NCBI GenBank assembly: GCA_030706605.1
Contig: JAUZOE010000042.1
Location: 1-35,615 of the forward strand
DNA: 35,615 nt
DNA from: Bacteroidota bacterium
GTDB taxonomy: Bacteria > Bacteroidota > Bacteroidia > Chitinophagales > Chitinophagaceae
Direction of reading: 5' to 3'
Part shown: piece after piece, positions 34,762-35,615 of the stretch
How positions within the stretch are numbered: the stretch's first letter is position 1
Layout: each line of letters opens with the position of its first letter
Made by a program: the position numbers and the translations under genes
Notes under the pieces: generated by a model
Told to the model about the DNA's origin: nothing
The model's input: only the letters and a program-made list of their open reading frames with translations
The model's database searches: none

Positions 34762-35382
34762 ATGAGTTTAAATTCTAAGCGATTCAAATCAATTATTTTT
34801 CTTGTAATTTTTATTACAGCATGTAATCAAAATAGATCGGTTCATGCTCAAACCTACAAAGACTCTATTCTTGCCTTCCGGCAAAATTATATTGACAATC
34901 ATGAAGTAGTGGGTAAATCTGATAAAAAATATCTTCATTTTTATGCTGTTGATCCTGAATGTAGGGTAATTGCCACTTTTAAAAGGATTATTGATAAAAA
35001 GGGTTTAATAATGAATACTTCTTCAGGTATGAAGCAGCATTATTTTAAATACGGAGAACTTACATTTAAATTAAAAGATTCGTTATTGCATTTATTTGTT
35101 TACCAGTCTGCAACTTTAATGAAGCAGGAAAAGCTTAAAGATTATTTATTTGTACCATTTGGTGATGCTACTTCGGGTGTGGAAAGTTATGGTGGAGGAA
35201 GGTACCTGGAATTTTTTGTGTCTGATATAAAAAATAACCATGTAGTTCTTGATTTTAATAAAGCTTATAATCCCTATTGCGCTTATACTACTGGATATGA
35301 TTGTCCTATTCCTCCCCCCGAAAATCTATTACCTGTCCCTGTCAGGGCAGGAGAAAAAAATTATGGAAAATTAATTCATTAG
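34762..35382 (+). CDS. Hypothetical lipoprotein
   Basis: A 206-aa protein from ATG 34762. The earlier in-frame GTG at 34738 is upstream of the -7 box and is rejected. A signal peptide ends in a lipobox-like FITAC, giving a lipid-anchored Cys. The mature part has YKDSILAFRQNYIDNHEVVGKSDKKYLHFY and ATSGVESYGGGRYLEF, and it ends with a proline-rich DCPIPPPENLLPVPVRAGEK. The short core with YCAYTTGYDCPIPP resembles the DUF1684 family (proteins with RxYxxPP-like ends and G-x-YLE motifs); I consider that likely but not certain. Function unknown. Confidence 0.8.
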   Translation: MSLNSKRFKSIIFLVIFITACNQNRSVHAQTYKDSILAFRQNYIDNHEVVGKSDKKYLHFYAVDPECRVIATFKRIIDKKGLIMNTSSGMKQHYFKYGELTFKLKDSLLHLFVYQSATLMKQEKLKDYLFVPFGDATSGVESYGGGRYLEFFVSDIKNNHVVLDFNKAYNPYCAYTTGYDCPIPPPENLLPVPVRAGEKNYGKLIH

Positions 35383-35475
35383 AAACGGTGAATACTTTAT
35401 GATATCACTTAGAGTAAAGTAGCTACAACAAAAAAGTTGCAGTTTAAAAATTAAATTTTAGTCCTGAATTATTTT

Positions 35476-35495
35476 TTAATTAATTCAAGTTGCTA
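35476..35495 (-). repeat. IS terminal inverted repeat (downstream end)
   Basis: On the minus strand this reads TAGCAACTTGAATTAATTAA and lies just past the transposase stop codon. Its reverse complement matches the minus strand at 119-138 at 18 of 20 positions, as expected for the two ends of one IS type. Confidence 0.6.
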
Positions 35496-35499
35496 GTTA

Positions 35500-35615
35500 T
35501 TAAGTCAGTTTATTAAAAGTAAATGCTACTATAAACATTAATAGTTTCAGCAAAAATCCTTTAAATGTAACTGCATGTATTTTTCTTAAAAACAAATTTT
35601 TTATTTCACTAAAGC
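35500..35615 (-). mobile_element. IS982-like transposase, C-terminal part (cut by window edge)
   Basis: On the minus strand an open frame enters from the right edge and ends with TAA at 35500. It encodes 37 residues, including RKIHAVTFKGFLLK and then a hydrophobic FIVAFTF. The IHAVT.xGF pattern is how I remember the C-terminus of IS982-family transposases. The stop is four bases from the terminal repeat. The orientation is the same as the fragment at 1-58. The two fragments do not overlap, so they could come from one element type collapsed at contig ends or from two separate copies. Confidence 0.65.

Noticed and set aside
1-35615. The window as a closed circle (plasmid) joined through the IS
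   Set aside because: Joining the ends keeps frame by chance but gives a transposase of only about 57 residues, missing the whole catalytic core. The content (glnS, purC, tRNA) is chromosomal.
1-35615. Composite transposon flanked by two IS copies
   Set aside because: The cargo is mostly housekeeping and envelope genes without resistance or mobility genes. Contig ends at a repeated IS explain the edges more simply.
1-35615. CRISPR array or tandem direct repeats
   Set aside because: No regularly spaced repeats were seen on reading through. The only protein-level repeats are TPR units and two Ig-like domains.

Overview
The window is a low-GC stretch of a Bacteroidota chromosome, most likely from the Chitinophagaceae or a close relative. 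Pointers are: a gliding/type IX secretion C-terminal (CHU_C) domain on a secreted protein; an HU-CCDC81 protein; an orphan FecI-like ECF sigma factor; Bacteroidota-type -7 boxes (TAnnTTTG) in front of several genes; and almost no Shine-Dalgarno sequences. tRNA-Asp, glnS and purC mark it as chromosomal. Family names come from recognising motifs by eye; no database search was run.

The two window edges lie inside IS elements of one family. At the left edge (1-58, minus strand) is the N-terminus of an IS982-like transposase. At the right edge (35500-35615, minus strand) is the C-terminus of one. Matching 20-bp terminal repeats (18/20 identical) sit at 119-138 and 35476-35495. The window is therefore probably a contig, or a segment, bounded by repeated IS copies.

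Layout. 192-314: tRNA-Asp and its terminator. 691-1059: receiver-only response regulator. 1268-2614 (minus): GH13 lipoprotein that has lost key catalytic residues. 3007-9179: signalling island made of a 1188-aa membrane/CHASE3/multi-PAS histidine kinase, an overlapping Rcp1-like receiver, a receiver-PAS-HisKA_3 hybrid kinase, what looks like the stump of its NarL-type partner regulator (8487-8573), and a PAS-only protein on the other strand. 9379-12067: MtfA-like peptidase, convergent with an OmpR/HK two-component pair. 12179-13070 (minus): thioesterase and DoxX. 13255-18688: large TPR protein, plugless outer-membrane barrel, and HU-CCDC81 membrane protein. 18737-22403: methyltransferase, glnS, secreted sugar isomerase-like protein. 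22612-23304 (minus): unknown four-TM protein.

23305-24075 holds no annotated-size gene, but carries a compact minus-strand unit (-7 box, 26-codon ORF, perfect 18-bp terminator) and a basic 32-codon ORF just ahead of the next operon. 24076-27358: LpxH-like metallophosphatase, GT1-like glycosyltransferase and cytosolic GH1 beta-glucosidase, in tight coupling. 27505-29508: CHU_C surface protein with its own good promoter. 29673-33117: DUF3817 protein, ECF sigma factor, glycerophosphodiester phosphodiesterase, TrhO rhodanese. 33306-34232 (minus): purC. 34309-34614: truncated FAS1 remnant. 34762-35382: lipoprotein whose start codon abuts a -7 box.

The most interesting leads are the promoter/ORF/terminator unit at 23510-23711, the degenerate GH13 lipoprotein, the decayed response regulator behind an otherwise intact kinase, the phosphatase/GT/GH1 operon, and several probable leaderless starts.
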